Assembly (NCBI GenBank): GCA_928724745.1
Contig: CAKMXJ010000010.1
Location: 765,838-829,837, forward strand
Source of the DNA: Anthracocystis setariae
Taxonomy: Eukaryota; Basidiomycota; Ustilaginomycetes; Ustilaginales; Ustilaginaceae
Length of the DNA stretch: 64,000 bases
Direction of reading: 5' to 3'
The notes under the pieces: model-generated
Database searches by the model: none
Seen by the model: only the letters and a program-made list of their open reading frames with translations
Told to the model about the DNA's origin: nothing
Shown: piece by piece, positions 31,415 to 41,534 of the stretch
Layout of the letters: each line of letters starts with the position of its first letter
Position numbering within the stretch: the first letter of the stretch is position 1
Position numbers and translations under genes: made by a program

Positions 31415-32528
31415 TGTCAGCGGTCGGGCGCCTGGTAAATAGGCCGATCTTGTTTCGAGAGCGGTGCGGTCCTGTTGGGCTGGGCCGCCGAGTTTGGGTT
31501 ACGCGCCTGTGCAACTGGGAAGTACGAGGTGGGTTGCGCAGATACGTCGGCGGTCCGATAAAGACGACTGGGCCGCACTCGACTCGGCGGCGGTGGAGTG
31601 TGGGCCTCTCAACCGCGTTCGACCTATTACCGACTGACGCTGTTGGCGCTCCGTTCAGCGGCAGCACGGCGTACTCGGTATTACGGTGTGTTAGCTTGGT
31701 GTCCCGCGAGCGCTCTTGACGAGACAGGAAGCTGTTTAGATGGTTAGGTGAACACTGGGAGTGATCACCAAGCTGTTACGGCGATGGCGTAGGGCCTGCC
31801 GTCCCGATGTCAGCTTGTAGGCAGCGTTTACGCGCTGCGGTGTCGATACCGGTACCGACGAGGTCTAGCTGTTCTCCGACTTGAACGGAGGCACGCGAGG
31901 AAGCTGCAATGCTACTGTATTGCAACTTACTAAACTAGTTACTGGAATGATCGTGAAGACGTCGTTAAGAATAGATACTGAGCTGAAGACTGTGTTTGTA
32001 AGAAGTAGAGTGGATGAGGAGCTCATCCACTACGAGCCAGGTGAGGAGACATTAAGTATGTCCGCTCCAAGCCCCTATGGCAAGGTCGATCCGGCGCTAG
32101 CCTATTGTCTAGCTGCACGGCCTGCGTGTGCGCATGTACTGACCGCGGCACAAGCAGCTGATCACCTCCAAGCCTCTGAGAGCATCTGAGATGGTGTCCC
32201 TCACCTGCTGATCTCCTCGAGATGGCGTTTGTTGCGATCCGGCGTCTCTGCGCTGTCAAACGGCCGCCATCCGATCGCTATGGGCAAAATCGGCTGAAAG
32301 AGACTCTTTGAGCCGCACTCACTTCGACGGCGGCCGAAAAGCGTATTTTCCACCGCTCCAACTTTACCCCCCGTGAGTAACGCCACTGCTAAATTCGGCG
32401 CACTGCGGGTCACGTACCTCCCCTCACCCGAATGTGAGGGCGGTCGACCGTAGCCCTCTTAACCGCGCTGGGGCCGAAGGCGGCCGTAAAACCAGTTTTC
32501 CGCCGCCTCGGCTTCGCTGCCTGTAACA
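31415..32528 (-). repeat. 5' LTR of F2
   Basis: 1114 bp. It matches 14257-15370 except for three CpG to TpG/CpA differences (around 32232, 32259 and 32434). GATGC follows at 32529-32533. Confidence 0.92.
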
Positions 32529-32533
32529 GATGC

Positions 32534-32981
32534 CAGCACCGCGGTGGCTCCCCCCAGTGGGGTCACCCCCGGATTCTCGAACGTGGCCGCCCCGACTCCC
32601 GGGGCTGGCGTACCAATTGGGGATCCCGGGAGGCTGGCGGAGTTGGTCCGGGAGGTTCGAGCACGGGGTCCCCCTCCCGCTTCCGAGGGGTACGGGCACT
32701 GTTGGTCTTGCGCCAACAGCAAGAAAAAGCCCCACCCGCAGTGCTCCCTGGGATTTGCGCACCGGGACGTCGGGGGTCCGGGAGACCCCCGGGACGGTCA
32801 GCCTGCCGCGTGTGAGAGGTGCCATGCCGCGGGGTATCCCTGCGACTGGCAAGGTCGCGTCCTGGACATTACGGGGCGCCAGGAGGGTGGCTTCCTGATG
32901 GAGGCTTACCTTATCCTCCGATCCCGGGGACAACGTCCTAACCCCGGGATGCCTTTTACCTCGTTCTCCGCGGCTGACCTC
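32534..32981 (+). pseudogene. Family D antisense zinc-cluster gene, part 2 of 3
   Basis: Continues 13817-14256 in frame after excision of F2. It encodes CWSCANSKKK...C and CERCHAAGYPCDWQGR, followed by FLMEAYLILRSRGQRPNP, which aligns with CDWRGR...LMEAYLWMRVLGHRPNP of the family E gene. It is interrupted after a GAC CTC codon pair by element F1 (target site ACCTC). Confidence 0.78.
32977..32981. repeat. Target-site duplication of F1, left copy (ACCTC)
   Basis: An identical ACCTC lies at 42648-42652. Confidence 0.88.
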
Positions 32982-34094
32982 TGTCACGGGCGGCGATGCC
33001 GGGGCGGCGGAAAACTAGTTTTTCGACCGCCTTCAGTTTGAGCGCGGCTAGGCAAGTGGTTGATTGGCCGTCGTCGCAGTCGGAGGAGAGGAGGTAAGCT
33101 GCCGGCAGTGCGTCGTACCGAGCATTGTTGTTACCATAGGCAGCGAAGTCGAAGCGGTGGAAAAACCGTTTCGCGGCCGCCGTCAACGCGAGCGCGGCTC
33201 AGAAAGTTATTTTCGGCCGCTTTTGCTCATAGTGGTCGGATCGCGGCTGTTCAACGTCGCAGAGACGCCGGATCGCGACAACACCACCTCGAGGCGAGCA
33301 GCAGTTGAGGGACACCATCCCAGGCGCTCTCAGAGGCTTGGAGGTGATCAGCCGCCTGTACCACGGCCAGAACAAGCACACACGCAGGCCGTGCAGCTAG
33401 ACAATAGGCTAGCGCCGGATCGGCCTTGCCATAGGGGTTTGGAGCGGTCCTACTTAATGTCTCCTCATCTGCTTCGAAGTGGATGAGCTCCTCATCCACT
33501 CTACTTCTTACAACACCAGTCTTTAGCTCAGTATAGCTCCTTAACGTCGTCGTCACGATCATTCAGTATCTAGTAAAGTAAGTTGCAATTACAGTAGCAT
33601 TGCAGCTTCCTTGCGTGCCTCCGTTCAAGTCGGAGAACAGCTAGACGTCGTCAGTACCTGTGACGACACTACAACACATAACCGCTGCCTACAAGCTAAT
33701 ACCTAGACGTCAGACTCTTGGACGTCGCCGTAACAGCTTGGTGATCACTCCCAGTGTTCACCTAATCATCTAAACAGCTTCCTGTCTCGTCAAGAGCGCT
33801 CGCGGGACACCAAGCTAACACACCGTAATACCGAGTACGCCGTGCTGCCGCTGAACGGAGCGCCAACAGCGTCAGTCGGTAATAGGTCGAACGCGGTTGA
33901 GAGGCCCACACTCCACCGCTGTCGAGTCGAGTGCGGCCCAGTCGTCGTTATCGGACCGCCGACGTATCTGCGCAACCCACCTCGTACTACCCAGTTGCGC
34001 AGGCGCGTAACCCAAACTCGGCGGCCCAGCCCAACAGGACCGCACCGCTCTCGAAACAAGATCGGCCTATTTACCAGGCGCCCGACCGCTGACA
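32982..34094 (+). repeat. 5' LTR of F1
   Basis: The U3-like left part differs strongly from the F2 LTR, while the right third (from the GTGGATGAG hairpin to GCTGACA) is conserved, consistent with a shared R/U5 and a diverged promoter. Confidence 0.95.
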
Positions 34095-34112
34095 TTAGAG
34101 TGGATCGTTCAA
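34095..34112 (+). other. Putative primer-binding site of F1
   Basis: TTAGAGTGGATCGTTCAA directly follows the LTR and is conserved in F3 (43878) and, with one change, in F2. The TGG-starting segment begins a few bases in. The priming tRNA was not identified. Confidence 0.35.
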
Positions 34113-34131
34113 GCAGCGCCCCGTACTCGAC

Positions 34132-35805
34132 ATGACCGACGCAGCCGCGCCGCGAGGCAGTACACCTCGCAGTCGGACGTCGTCGCCTCCTGCAGCGAAC
34201 CCAGAACCATTGCTGCAAGGCCTAATCGAGGACATACGACTTCAGATGAAGGAGGTCCATAACCAACGCATGGCTTACGAAACTAGTCGTCAGGAGGCCA
34301 TGCTGAAAGAGAGCCAAGACCGACTCCGCTTCCAGGAGAAGCTCTACTTACTCATGGACCAGGCGACCGGCTCCAAGCCGTCCCCCACGCCGTCGACAGC
34401 TATCCCAGCGTCGTCGCGACCTCTAACGGCGCATCAGGAGGAGATCCTCGCGCTCAAGGCCGAGATCGCAGACCTCCGGGAGCTGATCAAGCCAGCTCTA
34501 CGCCGAGGGGGTGAGCCGGAGGTCGCCGCCGTCGCCCCTGGGCACGAATTGCACGAGGAGAGGTCGTACAGCATGCATGATGACCCTCGGCGTTCTGCTC
34601 CCCTGGGCAGCTCCACTCCCGTCCGCCGGTCAGCGGTGTCCGGCCTACGCTGGAACGACGAGTACAGTCAAGAGGACTTGTATTCGACGTCCACTGGCCG
34701 ACGCCCCGCCTGGGACCACCCTACGATGCCGACACGGGAAACAAACTTCGAGCGCAACACTACCAAGAATGATCCGAAGCTAGATTTCCCCGACTGGCAA
34801 GAGGATGACCTGGAAATGTCACTCATTCAGGTCGAGGCCTGGTTCCGATACCAAGAGATGGCCGACGGCCGCAAGAGGATTCAGTTCCTAGGGCCGCATC
34901 TCAAGGGTCGGGCTCTCACTTGGTACCGGTCGAAGCTACGAGCCGATCCCTCACAGTCGGGTGCGTTGTTCGGTGATTGGGCGCTCTTCGTTAACCGGCT
35001 CAAGCAACTCTATGGGGTACATGACGAGAAGCTAGACGCTTTCAATAAGCTCTACGCCCTGCGCCTTGCCAGCGACAAGCCAGGCGCCGCAAGCGAGTAT
35101 GTTGAGGCGTTCAGGACCCTCGAAGAGCGCGCCGGCATGAGCGACGAACACCTCAAGCTCCACCTTTTCCGACGAGGTTTGACGACAGCTCTCCAGCGTC
35201 AGTTCGAACGCACGTCACCGAAGACGATGTGGGAATTCTATCGCGAGGTAGAAGATTTGGACCGCAATCGGGTCCTAGCGCAGCAGACGTACCAGGGCGG
35301 TGCAGCGACCCTCACTCAGCCGACCTCAAGTTCACTGCGGTACGATTTCCCCTCGGCGGCTGGAAGAACTCACGCCCCGACCGCCGACGGTGCAAAGGCG
35401 GCCGGACGGGTACTGGCACCGTCCGCCGTGGAGGCACGGCCGGCTGCAGCCACGCCCTCCCCAGCGCGTCCTCGGCCGTTACCGCCCCATCTGGCCCAAC
35501 GCCTGCCCGTCGTCTACGATCGTTCGCCGACGACTTTCGGCGCCACCACGTGCAAGCGATGCGGTAAGGAGGGTCATTGGGTGCGTGACTGCCCGCAGCC
35601 GGCCCGGGAGACGGCCACCGGAGCGTCACGACGACCTGGACCTCGAGCCTACGTGGCACAAGAGGATACCGGGGCACAAGAGGACGTCGAAGACCAAGAT
35701 GAGGAGGAGGCACTTGGTTATGAGGATCTTCCACCCCTTGCCGACGACGACGGGGTCGACGAGGATCACGACGGCGAGGGAAACGGGCGTGGGACAACCG
35801 AATGA
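34132..35805 (+). CDS. gag of F1
   Basis: 557 aa. Same layout as the F2 gag: helical N-terminus, capsid-like core with LKGRALTWYRSKL, CCHC knuckle (CKRCGKEGHWVRDC, about residues 474-487) and an acidic C-terminal tail. Its TGA overlaps the ATG of pol (ATGA at 35802-35805), suggesting termination-reinitiation rather than programmed frameshifting for pol expression. Confidence 0.93.
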   Translation: MTDAAAPRGSTPRSRTSSPPAANPEPLLQGLIEDIRLQMKEVHNQRMAYETSRQEAMLKESQDRLRFQEKLYLLMDQATGSKPSPTPSTAIPASSRPLTAHQEEILALKAEIADLRELIKPALRRGGEPEVAAVAPGHELHEERSYSMHDDPRRSAPLGSSTPVRRSAVSGLRWNDEYSQEDLYSTSTGRRPAWDHPTMPTRETNFERNTTKNDPKLDFPDWQEDDLEMSLIQVEAWFRYQEMADGRKRIQFLGPHLKGRALTWYRSKLRADPSQSGALFGDWALFVNRLKQLYGVHDEKLDAFNKLYALRLASDKPGAASEYVEAFRTLEERAGMSDEHLKLHLFRRGLTTALQRQFERTSPKTMWEFYREVEDLDRNRVLAQQTYQGGAATLTQPTSSSLRYDFPSAAGRTHAPTADGAKAAGRVLAPSAVEARPAAATPSPARPRPLPPHLAQRLPVVYDRSPTTFGATTCKRCGKEGHWVRDCPQPARETATGASRRPGPRAYVAQEDTGAQEDVEDQDEEEALGYEDLPPLADDDGVDEDHDGEGNGRGTTE

Positions 35806-38800
35806 TGGCTTGTCTTGCCCTACAACCGCCCTCGCCATCACCGTGTATATATCGGAACTGTTCGTTGTGTTTCTCAGCCAACTCCAATCTATCGGTCCTC
35901 GAAGTTACCGGCACCATTAACGGGTGCCCGGCTCGCATCCTGGCCGACACCGGAGCTTCACTGTCTCTTCTCTCAAGCGCTTACGCCCGTACATATTGTA
36001 TTAACATCAAGACTACTCCCCAGCCCACTTCAGTCCATGGCGTCAGCGGCCATCGTCTAGCCATCACTCACGATGCGACGCTGACGGTCAACATCGGCGA
36101 GCAAACTTTACCGCCGCTGCAAGCCTATGTCGCGGACATCAGCGATTTCGATCTCATTATCGGCTACCAGGAACTTCGCACACTTCAGCCGAGGATCGAC
36201 TGGATTTCGGGCCGAATTAAATTCACCGCGGCGCGGCGGGATCCACTGAGCCGCGTTGAACACGACCTCGGCCCGTCACTTAGTGTCACCAGCCGCGCCT
36301 TACCCTCTAACGAGCCGGGTATCACGGTCCACGGAAACGAGTTCGTCTCATTCCAACAGCTCGTCCAAGCGTCCTATCAGGACGGACCGATTGGCATTAT
36401 GCTGATCGATGCTCCACCCTCCTCGCTGCCAAGCTTCGGCTTCGTCCCTACCGGCGAAGACAAGGGCATCGAGATTGAGGTGGAGCCGGAACCACCGACT
36501 CCAGTGTCGATCCCGGAGCAATACCGGGATCTCGAGGCGGTCTTCAGTGAAGTCGAGGCCGACAAGCTGCCTCCTCGCACCAGCACGGACTTGCCCATCG
36601 AGCTCGTGCCGGGAGCCAAACCTCCGCAGGGCCCACTCTATCTCAAGGGGCCTAAGGAGATGGAGGAACTACGCAAGTACCTCGACGAGAATCTTGCGAA
36701 GGGATTCATTCGACCATCAAAGAGCCCAGCGCGCTCGCCAGTGCTGTTTGTGCCGAAGAAGGACGGCGGTCTCCGCCTCTGTGTCGACTACCGAGGGCTC
36801 AACGAGGTCACTGTCAAGAATCGAGCGCCGCTGCCGCTCATCGAGGAGCAGCTGTTCCTCCTAAGGAATGCTAAGGTGTTCAGTAAGCTCGATCTCAAGG
36901 CGGCCTACAACCTGGTACGCATAGCTGACGGCGATGAATGGAAGACGGCGTTCGGCACCCAGCTCGGCTTGTATGAGTACCTTGTCATGCCTTTCGGGCT
37001 GGCAAACGCGCCCTCGCATTTCCAGTCTCTCGTCAATGGCATCTTCCGTGACATTATCGGCGTCTATGTCGTGGTGTACCTCGACGACTTCCTCATCTTC
37101 AGTAACAACGAGGATGAACATGTAGAGCACGTCCGCGAGGTATTGCGGCGCCTGAAAGCGAATCGGCTCTTCGCCAAGCTGTCGAAGTGCATTTTCCACA
37201 CAGACACCGTTGAGTTCCTGGGCTACGTCATCACACCAGGAGGCATCGAGATGGACCAGGAGAAAGTACGAACCATCAAGGAGTGGCCACTGCCTCAATC
37301 GATTCATGACATCCAACGTTTCCTGGGATTCGCGAACTTCTATCGCCGGTTCATCTCGCACTTCGCTCGCATCTCGAAGCCCCTCACATCGCTCGTCAAG
37401 CCTACGGAGCGCTTCAAGAAGTTCCAACTGCCGGAGGAGGCGGTAGAGGCGTTCCACAAGCTCATCGAGGCCTTCACGACGGCCGGAGTATTGCGACACT
37501 TCGACTATCACAAGCCAACCCGCCTCGAGACCGACGCCAGCGACTTCGCCATCGCCGGCGTCCTCAAGCAGGAGACGGAAAAGAGATGGCATCCAGTAGC
37601 TTTCTATTCGCGCAAGATGACGTCTGCCGAAAGAAACTACGAGATTCACGACAAGGAGCTCCTCGCCATCGTTGCCTGCCTCCATCAGTGGCGACATATG
37701 CTGGCTGGGCTCCCGTCTCAGTTTGCTGTTCTCTCAGATCACGAGGCGCTCAAGTACTTCACCGTGCAACGCCGAATTAGCGGCCGACAGGCTCGTTGGG
37801 CCGTGTTACTGGCCGACTTCGACTTTGTTGTTCAGTACCGACCAGGAGACAAGGCTGGCGAGCCCGACTCCTTGACACGACGCAGTGACATGGAGCCGTC
37901 GGCTGAAGAGCGCGAACATAACGTACGGCAGCTCCTCCACCCCCGCATTTTTGGAATTGCATTACCGGAAAATCAGTCACCGAGCCGAAGTGGATCCGAC
38001 GGCGGCTTAGTGGGGGCCATTCGGCCGTGTTCGTCGATGGCGGCAATAGTAAAGGGCGGCCTGCCGGAGCTAGCCCGCATTTTCCAACCTCTCGACACCG
38101 AGCTCCAGGCGCTCCACAAGCGCATGCCTTTCGAGGTCAAAGACGGTCTCTGGCACCGCGATGGCCGACTCGTCATTCCCAGGGTCACGTTGGCCGGAAA
38201 ACAGGGCCGCCGCGACACACGCTCAGCCAAGATTGCCAGCGAACAGTCGCTTTCAGTGGAACACTTGCGTTTCATGGTGATGACACAATGTCACGACGGC
38301 ATCACCGCCGGCCATCCAGGTCGGGATGCAACGTTATCGCTCACCCAGCGGCATTACTGGTGGCCGGGAATGCGTGCTTGGATCGCCGATTACGTAGCGA
38401 GCTGCCCTGTCTGCGCTCGCTACAAGGCACCCCGTCATCGGCCGTACGGCCTGCTCAAGCCGTTGGCCACTCCCTCAAGACCATGGGGATCGGTATCCAT
38501 GGACTTTATCGAGGGCTTGCCACTCTCCGACGGCTACGACTCGATTCTTGTCGTCGTCGATCGGCTTACCAAGCTCGCGGTGCTCACGCCGACGGTGAAA
38601 ACCGTCACATCGGCTGGCACTGCTGAGCTCCTCCAGCAACACGTGTTCCGCCGGTTTGGAACACCCGATCATATCGTTTCTGACCGCGGTCGTCAGTTCA
38701 TCTCCGCGGTCTGGAAACGGTACACCGATTTCCACGCCATCCAGCACTCGCTGTCGACGGCGTATCATCCTCAAACAGACGGTCAGACGGAGCGAGTCAA

Positions 38801-39635
38801 CCAAGTCGTTGAGCAGTACCTCCGTATGTATTGCAATTTCGAGCAGGACAACTGGGCCTCGCTACTAGCCAATGCCGAGTTCGTCTACAACAATGCGGTA
38901 CATAGCAGTCTCGGCGTCTCACCCTTCTTTGCGTGCTACGGGTGGAACCCCAAAATGCATCCTGAAGTACCAGAACGTGCTGGCGTGCTCGACCCTCAAC
39001 GAGCGGAGTTCGCTCGTTCAGAAGCAGACCTCACAGCTTATCTACAAGACCAAGTACGATTGGCTCAAACTCGTGCTGTCGAGCAGTACAACAAGAAACG
39101 CCTCGACGTCGAGTTCAAGGTTGGTGAACTTGTCTACGTCAATCGACGCAATTGGAAGACTCGTCGACCGAGTCCCAAGCTCGACACTCGCTTCGCTGGG
39201 CCGTACCCCATCACCGAGCGCATCGGCGCCAGAGCGTACCGCCTTCAGTTGCCGGCGTCGCTTCGCGTTCATGATGTCTTCCACGTCTCGATGCTCGAGA
39301 AGTTGAGGTCCAGCAAGCTCGAGGGTAGGGATGAGCGTGTGGCAGTGCCACATCTACATGACGAAGACCTTGAGTACGAGGTCGAAGCTATCGCAGGTCG
39401 CCGTACCATCGCTGGACGGCTCCAATATCGCGTCCTTTGGAGGGGCTACCCTGAGGAACAGGCCTCCTGGGAGTACGTCGAACTTCTGGCCTGCCCCGAT
39501 CTCATCCAGGAGTATGAGGAAAAGCGGGGGGGGACGACCTCCTCGAGTAGCGGGGCGGCGGCAATCGAATTGGATATCCGACCGCGCTTGATAATTTGGC
39601 GGCGTGATGCTGGTTATTCGGCCGCCGTGAATTGA
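35802..39635 (+). CDS. pol of F1 (protease, RT, RNase H, integrase, chromodomain)
   Basis: 1277 aa. Protease ADTGAS at about residues 48-53, reverse transcriptase YLDDF near 425, RNase H ETDASDF near 575 and the integrase HHCC finger about 850-880 (CPVCARYKAPRH). The integrase catalytic region contains MDFIEG, VSDRGRQ near 959 and QTERVN near 995; a chromodomain-like segment lies at about 1190-1245 (VLWRGY...SWEYVE). After the chromodomain the sequence passes a run of eight G where F2 has seven, so its last 35 residues are in a different frame from F2 and are probably not conserved. Confidence 0.93.
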   Translation: MMACLALQPPSPSPCIYRNCSLCFSANSNLSVLEVTGTINGCPARILADTGASLSLLSSAYARTYCINIKTTPQPTSVHGVSGHRLAITHDATLTVNIGEQTLPPLQAYVADISDFDLIIGYQELRTLQPRIDWISGRIKFTAARRDPLSRVEHDLGPSLSVTSRALPSNEPGITVHGNEFVSFQQLVQASYQDGPIGIMLIDAPPSSLPSFGFVPTGEDKGIEIEVEPEPPTPVSIPEQYRDLEAVFSEVEADKLPPRTSTDLPIELVPGAKPPQGPLYLKGPKEMEELRKYLDENLAKGFIRPSKSPARSPVLFVPKKDGGLRLCVDYRGLNEVTVKNRAPLPLIEEQLFLLRNAKVFSKLDLKAAYNLVRIADGDEWKTAFGTQLGLYEYLVMPFGLANAPSHFQSLVNGIFRDIIGVYVVVYLDDFLIFSNNEDEHVEHVREVLRRLKANRLFAKLSKCIFHTDTVEFLGYVITPGGIEMDQEKVRTIKEWPLPQSIHDIQRFLGFANFYRRFISHFARISKPLTSLVKPTERFKKFQLPEEAVEAFHKLIEAFTTAGVLRHFDYHKPTRLETDASDFAIAGVLKQETEKRWHPVAFYSRKMTSAERNYEIHDKELLAIVACLHQWRHMLAGLPSQFAVLSDHEALKYFTVQRRISGRQARWAVLLADFDFVVQYRPGDKAGEPDSLTRRSDMEPSAEEREHNVRQLLHPRIFGIALPENQSPSRSGSDGGLVGAIRPCSSMAAIVKGGLPELARIFQPLDTELQALHKRMPFEVKDGLWHRDGRLVIPRVTLAGKQGRRDTRSAKIASEQSLSVEHLRFMVMTQCHDGITAGHPGRDATLSLTQRHYWWPGMRAWIADYVASCPVCARYKAPRHRPYGLLKPLATPSRPWGSVSMDFIEGLPLSDGYDSILVVVDRLTKLAVLTPTVKTVTSAGTAELLQQHVFRRFGTPDHIVSDRGRQFISAVWKRYTDFHAIQHSLSTAYHPQTDGQTERVNQVVEQYLRMYCNFEQDNWASLLANAEFVYNNAVHSSLGVSPFFACYGWNPKMHPEVPERAGVLDPQRAEFARSEADLTAYLQDQVRLAQTRAVEQYNKKRLDVEFKVGELVYVNRRNWKTRRPSPKLDTRFAGPYPITERIGARAYRLQLPASLRVHDVFHVSMLEKLRSSKLEGRDERVAVPHLHDEDLEYEVEAIAGRRTIAGRLQYRVLWRGYPEEQASWEYVELLACPDLIQEYEEKRGGTTSSSSGAAAIELDIRPRLIIWRRDAGYSAAVN

Positions 39636-39788
39636 CCGCGGTGTGGTGGCATAGGCGATTGGCCGCCATCGACACCCGTCGCCACACACTCACACTCTTT
39701 TCTCAAATCTCAAAGACATCACGACCAATTCATAAGGTTTTCAAGCACAACAGAAGACAACAGAAACGACTTTGATTGCTAACGACAG
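39636..39788. other. Spacer between pol and the antisense gene in F1
   Basis: Short convergent spacer with no coding signal, equivalent to 17199-17408 of F2. Confidence 0.5.
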
Positions 39789-41388
39789 CTAGCGGAAGAT
39801 CTCAGGGCGGTGGTACCGCACCTCCTCTTCGTCGTCACCACGGCTCTCCACGAACCAGCCAAGACCCTCGAAGTTCGATTCCTCCTCCATGACTTCACAC
39901 GGCAGGTACTGGCCAAGCAAGGAGCGGTTCTCACGGTGGTATCGGGTTAGAGCCTCACGCACCTGTGTCCCGATTGTGCCCTCCATCGAGAAGGCATCGC
40001 GAGCGTCAAGGTGGAAGGTTCGCTCCTTGAACCAGTCCACCAGGCGGTCGCGACGCCGCACCATGCCCAAGCCGGGGCCACCAGGGTACGAGAGGTGGGC
40101 ACGCACCACAGCCCGCTCGTTTGTGCTCAATGTTGAGTGAGGGCTATCGCCGACGTACTCGTGGCGTGTGGCGCGCCAGATCGTACGGCCGCCACATTTC
40201 TTCTTGGTCGTCAGGCAGTGGCAGCATGACGACGCTGCGGGTCGGGGGCGAGGTCCGGTTGGGTCACCATAAGTGACCGGAAAGCATCTAGCGAAATCAA
40301 GAAAAGACGAGGCAGGCTGTCAGTGCCGTCCGAGCCATTCATGTCGAAAGTGTTACTTACGGTACATCGAGATCCGCACAGTGCTGGCAGCTGTAGTTCG
40401 GCCACGGCGAACTACCCTCAGTCAAGCGGCGCACCATCGTTCGGTGCAGCCATACCTTGCCGGCATCGTCGAGCTGCCACTCGCGGTCCCAGGCCTCGTT
40501 GGCAATCGCGATGAGTAGAGCAGGGGCGGTGTATCGCTCTGTCCACTCCAGCATCTCGACCAGAGAGGGTTTACGAGGACCAGTGCGTGACAGCACCACG
40601 TCCTCGGGCCGACGAATGGGGGGCGGGCCGATTTCAGGAGTTCGGCGGCCAGGAGATCCTAGTGGCAGACCGATTTCAGGCGTGTGGGCGAGCCGAGGAC
40701 TGGCAACCGCCCCAGCGTCATAGACCGGCGACCGAGACTCCATGGGCGGCGAGGCCGGCGTCAGACCGTGCTCGTGAAGCTGCGCGCTTGTCATCGCACG
40801 CAGCTCCTCGACTGTAAACGTCCCCGGGGAGGTGAGAACTTGCGCAGGAGGGGAGGATGGTACGTACAGCTCCGGGGAAGTACGCACGTAAACAGGCGAA
40901 CGAGGCGGTGAGATCGACCCACTCGATGACGGCGATCGCGACGATGGGCCAAGGAACAACGGTACCAATGGCGAACCGACCACACAAGATGTCATCCGGA
41001 CATGTGGCGGGGTCAGGGCGATTGGCACAACAACACCAGTAGGTGCCGCGATTGCGTCGGACGTGGCAGCAACAGGGGCAATAACCACGGAGTCGGAGGC
41101 AGCAGCAACATCTACGGCCATGGCGGTTGGTGCGGCAGCAGCAGCAGTCACGGCCACTGCAGCCGGTGGAGCTACAGCGGCAGCCACAGTCATGGTATCG
41201 GGCGCGTCAACCGCAGCGGCGACGACGACGACAGCAGGCGTGATGACGCTATTGGACTCCGCCGAGGCTTGACTAGCGCCGGACGACGAGTCGGAGTGTG
41301 GATCGGCATCGGGCGGTGGTTTGGCCAGCCGAGCCGACCGACGCGAAGGGACAGCAGGCGCAGCCGAGGGGTTCTTCTTGGGCGCCAT
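39789..41388 (-). CDS. Antisense accessory protein with paired cysteine clusters (element F1)
   Basis: Exons 41388-40361 and 40287-39789 on the minus strand, with an intron 40360-40288 (GTAAGT...GCTAG), give 508 aa. The domain order is the same as in the F2 copy: Ala/Val/Pro-rich N-terminus, NYSCQHC joined across the intron to DLDVPC (CX2CX6C), then CX2CX6C with CLTTKKKCGGR, then a charged C-terminal domain (VDWFKERTFHLDARD). Intron and frame are preserved in both copies despite sequence divergence, which argues for selection on the protein. Because the gene is antisense to the genomic RNA, its intron is not removed during retrotransposition. Function unknown; zinc-dependent nucleic-acid binding is inferred. 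Confidence 0.78.
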
Positions 41389-41521
41389 TGTGGATGGTGA
41401 CGAAGTGGTTCTGGGAGTGATGATGGTAGCTCAGGTGGTCTTCTCACTCAGCCGCTAACGAGCTCACAGCGGTTGGAAGATGCGCAGCCATTTCATTTCA
41501 CCTCGCAGGAGCTCGGTTCTC
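41389..41521. promoter_or_regulatory. Upstream region of the F1 antisense gene
   Basis: 133 bp between the antisense start codon and the polypurine tract, including one copy of the element tripled in F2 (15418-15507). The promoter must lie here or in the LTR. No clear TATA box. Confidence 0.35.
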
Positions 41522-41534
41522 GGAAGGGGGGTAA
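41522..41534 (+). other. Polypurine tract of F1
   Basis: GGAAGGGGGGTAA immediately precedes the TGTCAC of the 3' LTR. Confidence 0.85.

Larger units (their letters stand above)
14257..32528 (-). mobile_element. Ty3/gypsy chromovirus F2, split by element E
   Basis: Minus-oriented LTR retrotransposon with two 1114-bp LTRs (14257-15370 and 31415-32528), TGTCAG...GTAACA ends and a 5-bp duplication GATGC. Order on the minus strand: 5' LTR, gag (31377-29701), pol first part (29704-29015), inserted element E, pol second part (20491-17409), antisense gene (15577-17198), polypurine tract, 3' LTR. The LTRs differ at only three positions that I could find, all CpG transitions, so the insertion is fairly recent. 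Pol is broken by E, so F2 is not autonomous now. Confidence 0.9.

Noticed and set aside
33064..33486. 140-aa frame, also at 41617-42039
   Set aside because: Lies wholly inside both LTRs of F1; identical only because the LTRs are identical.
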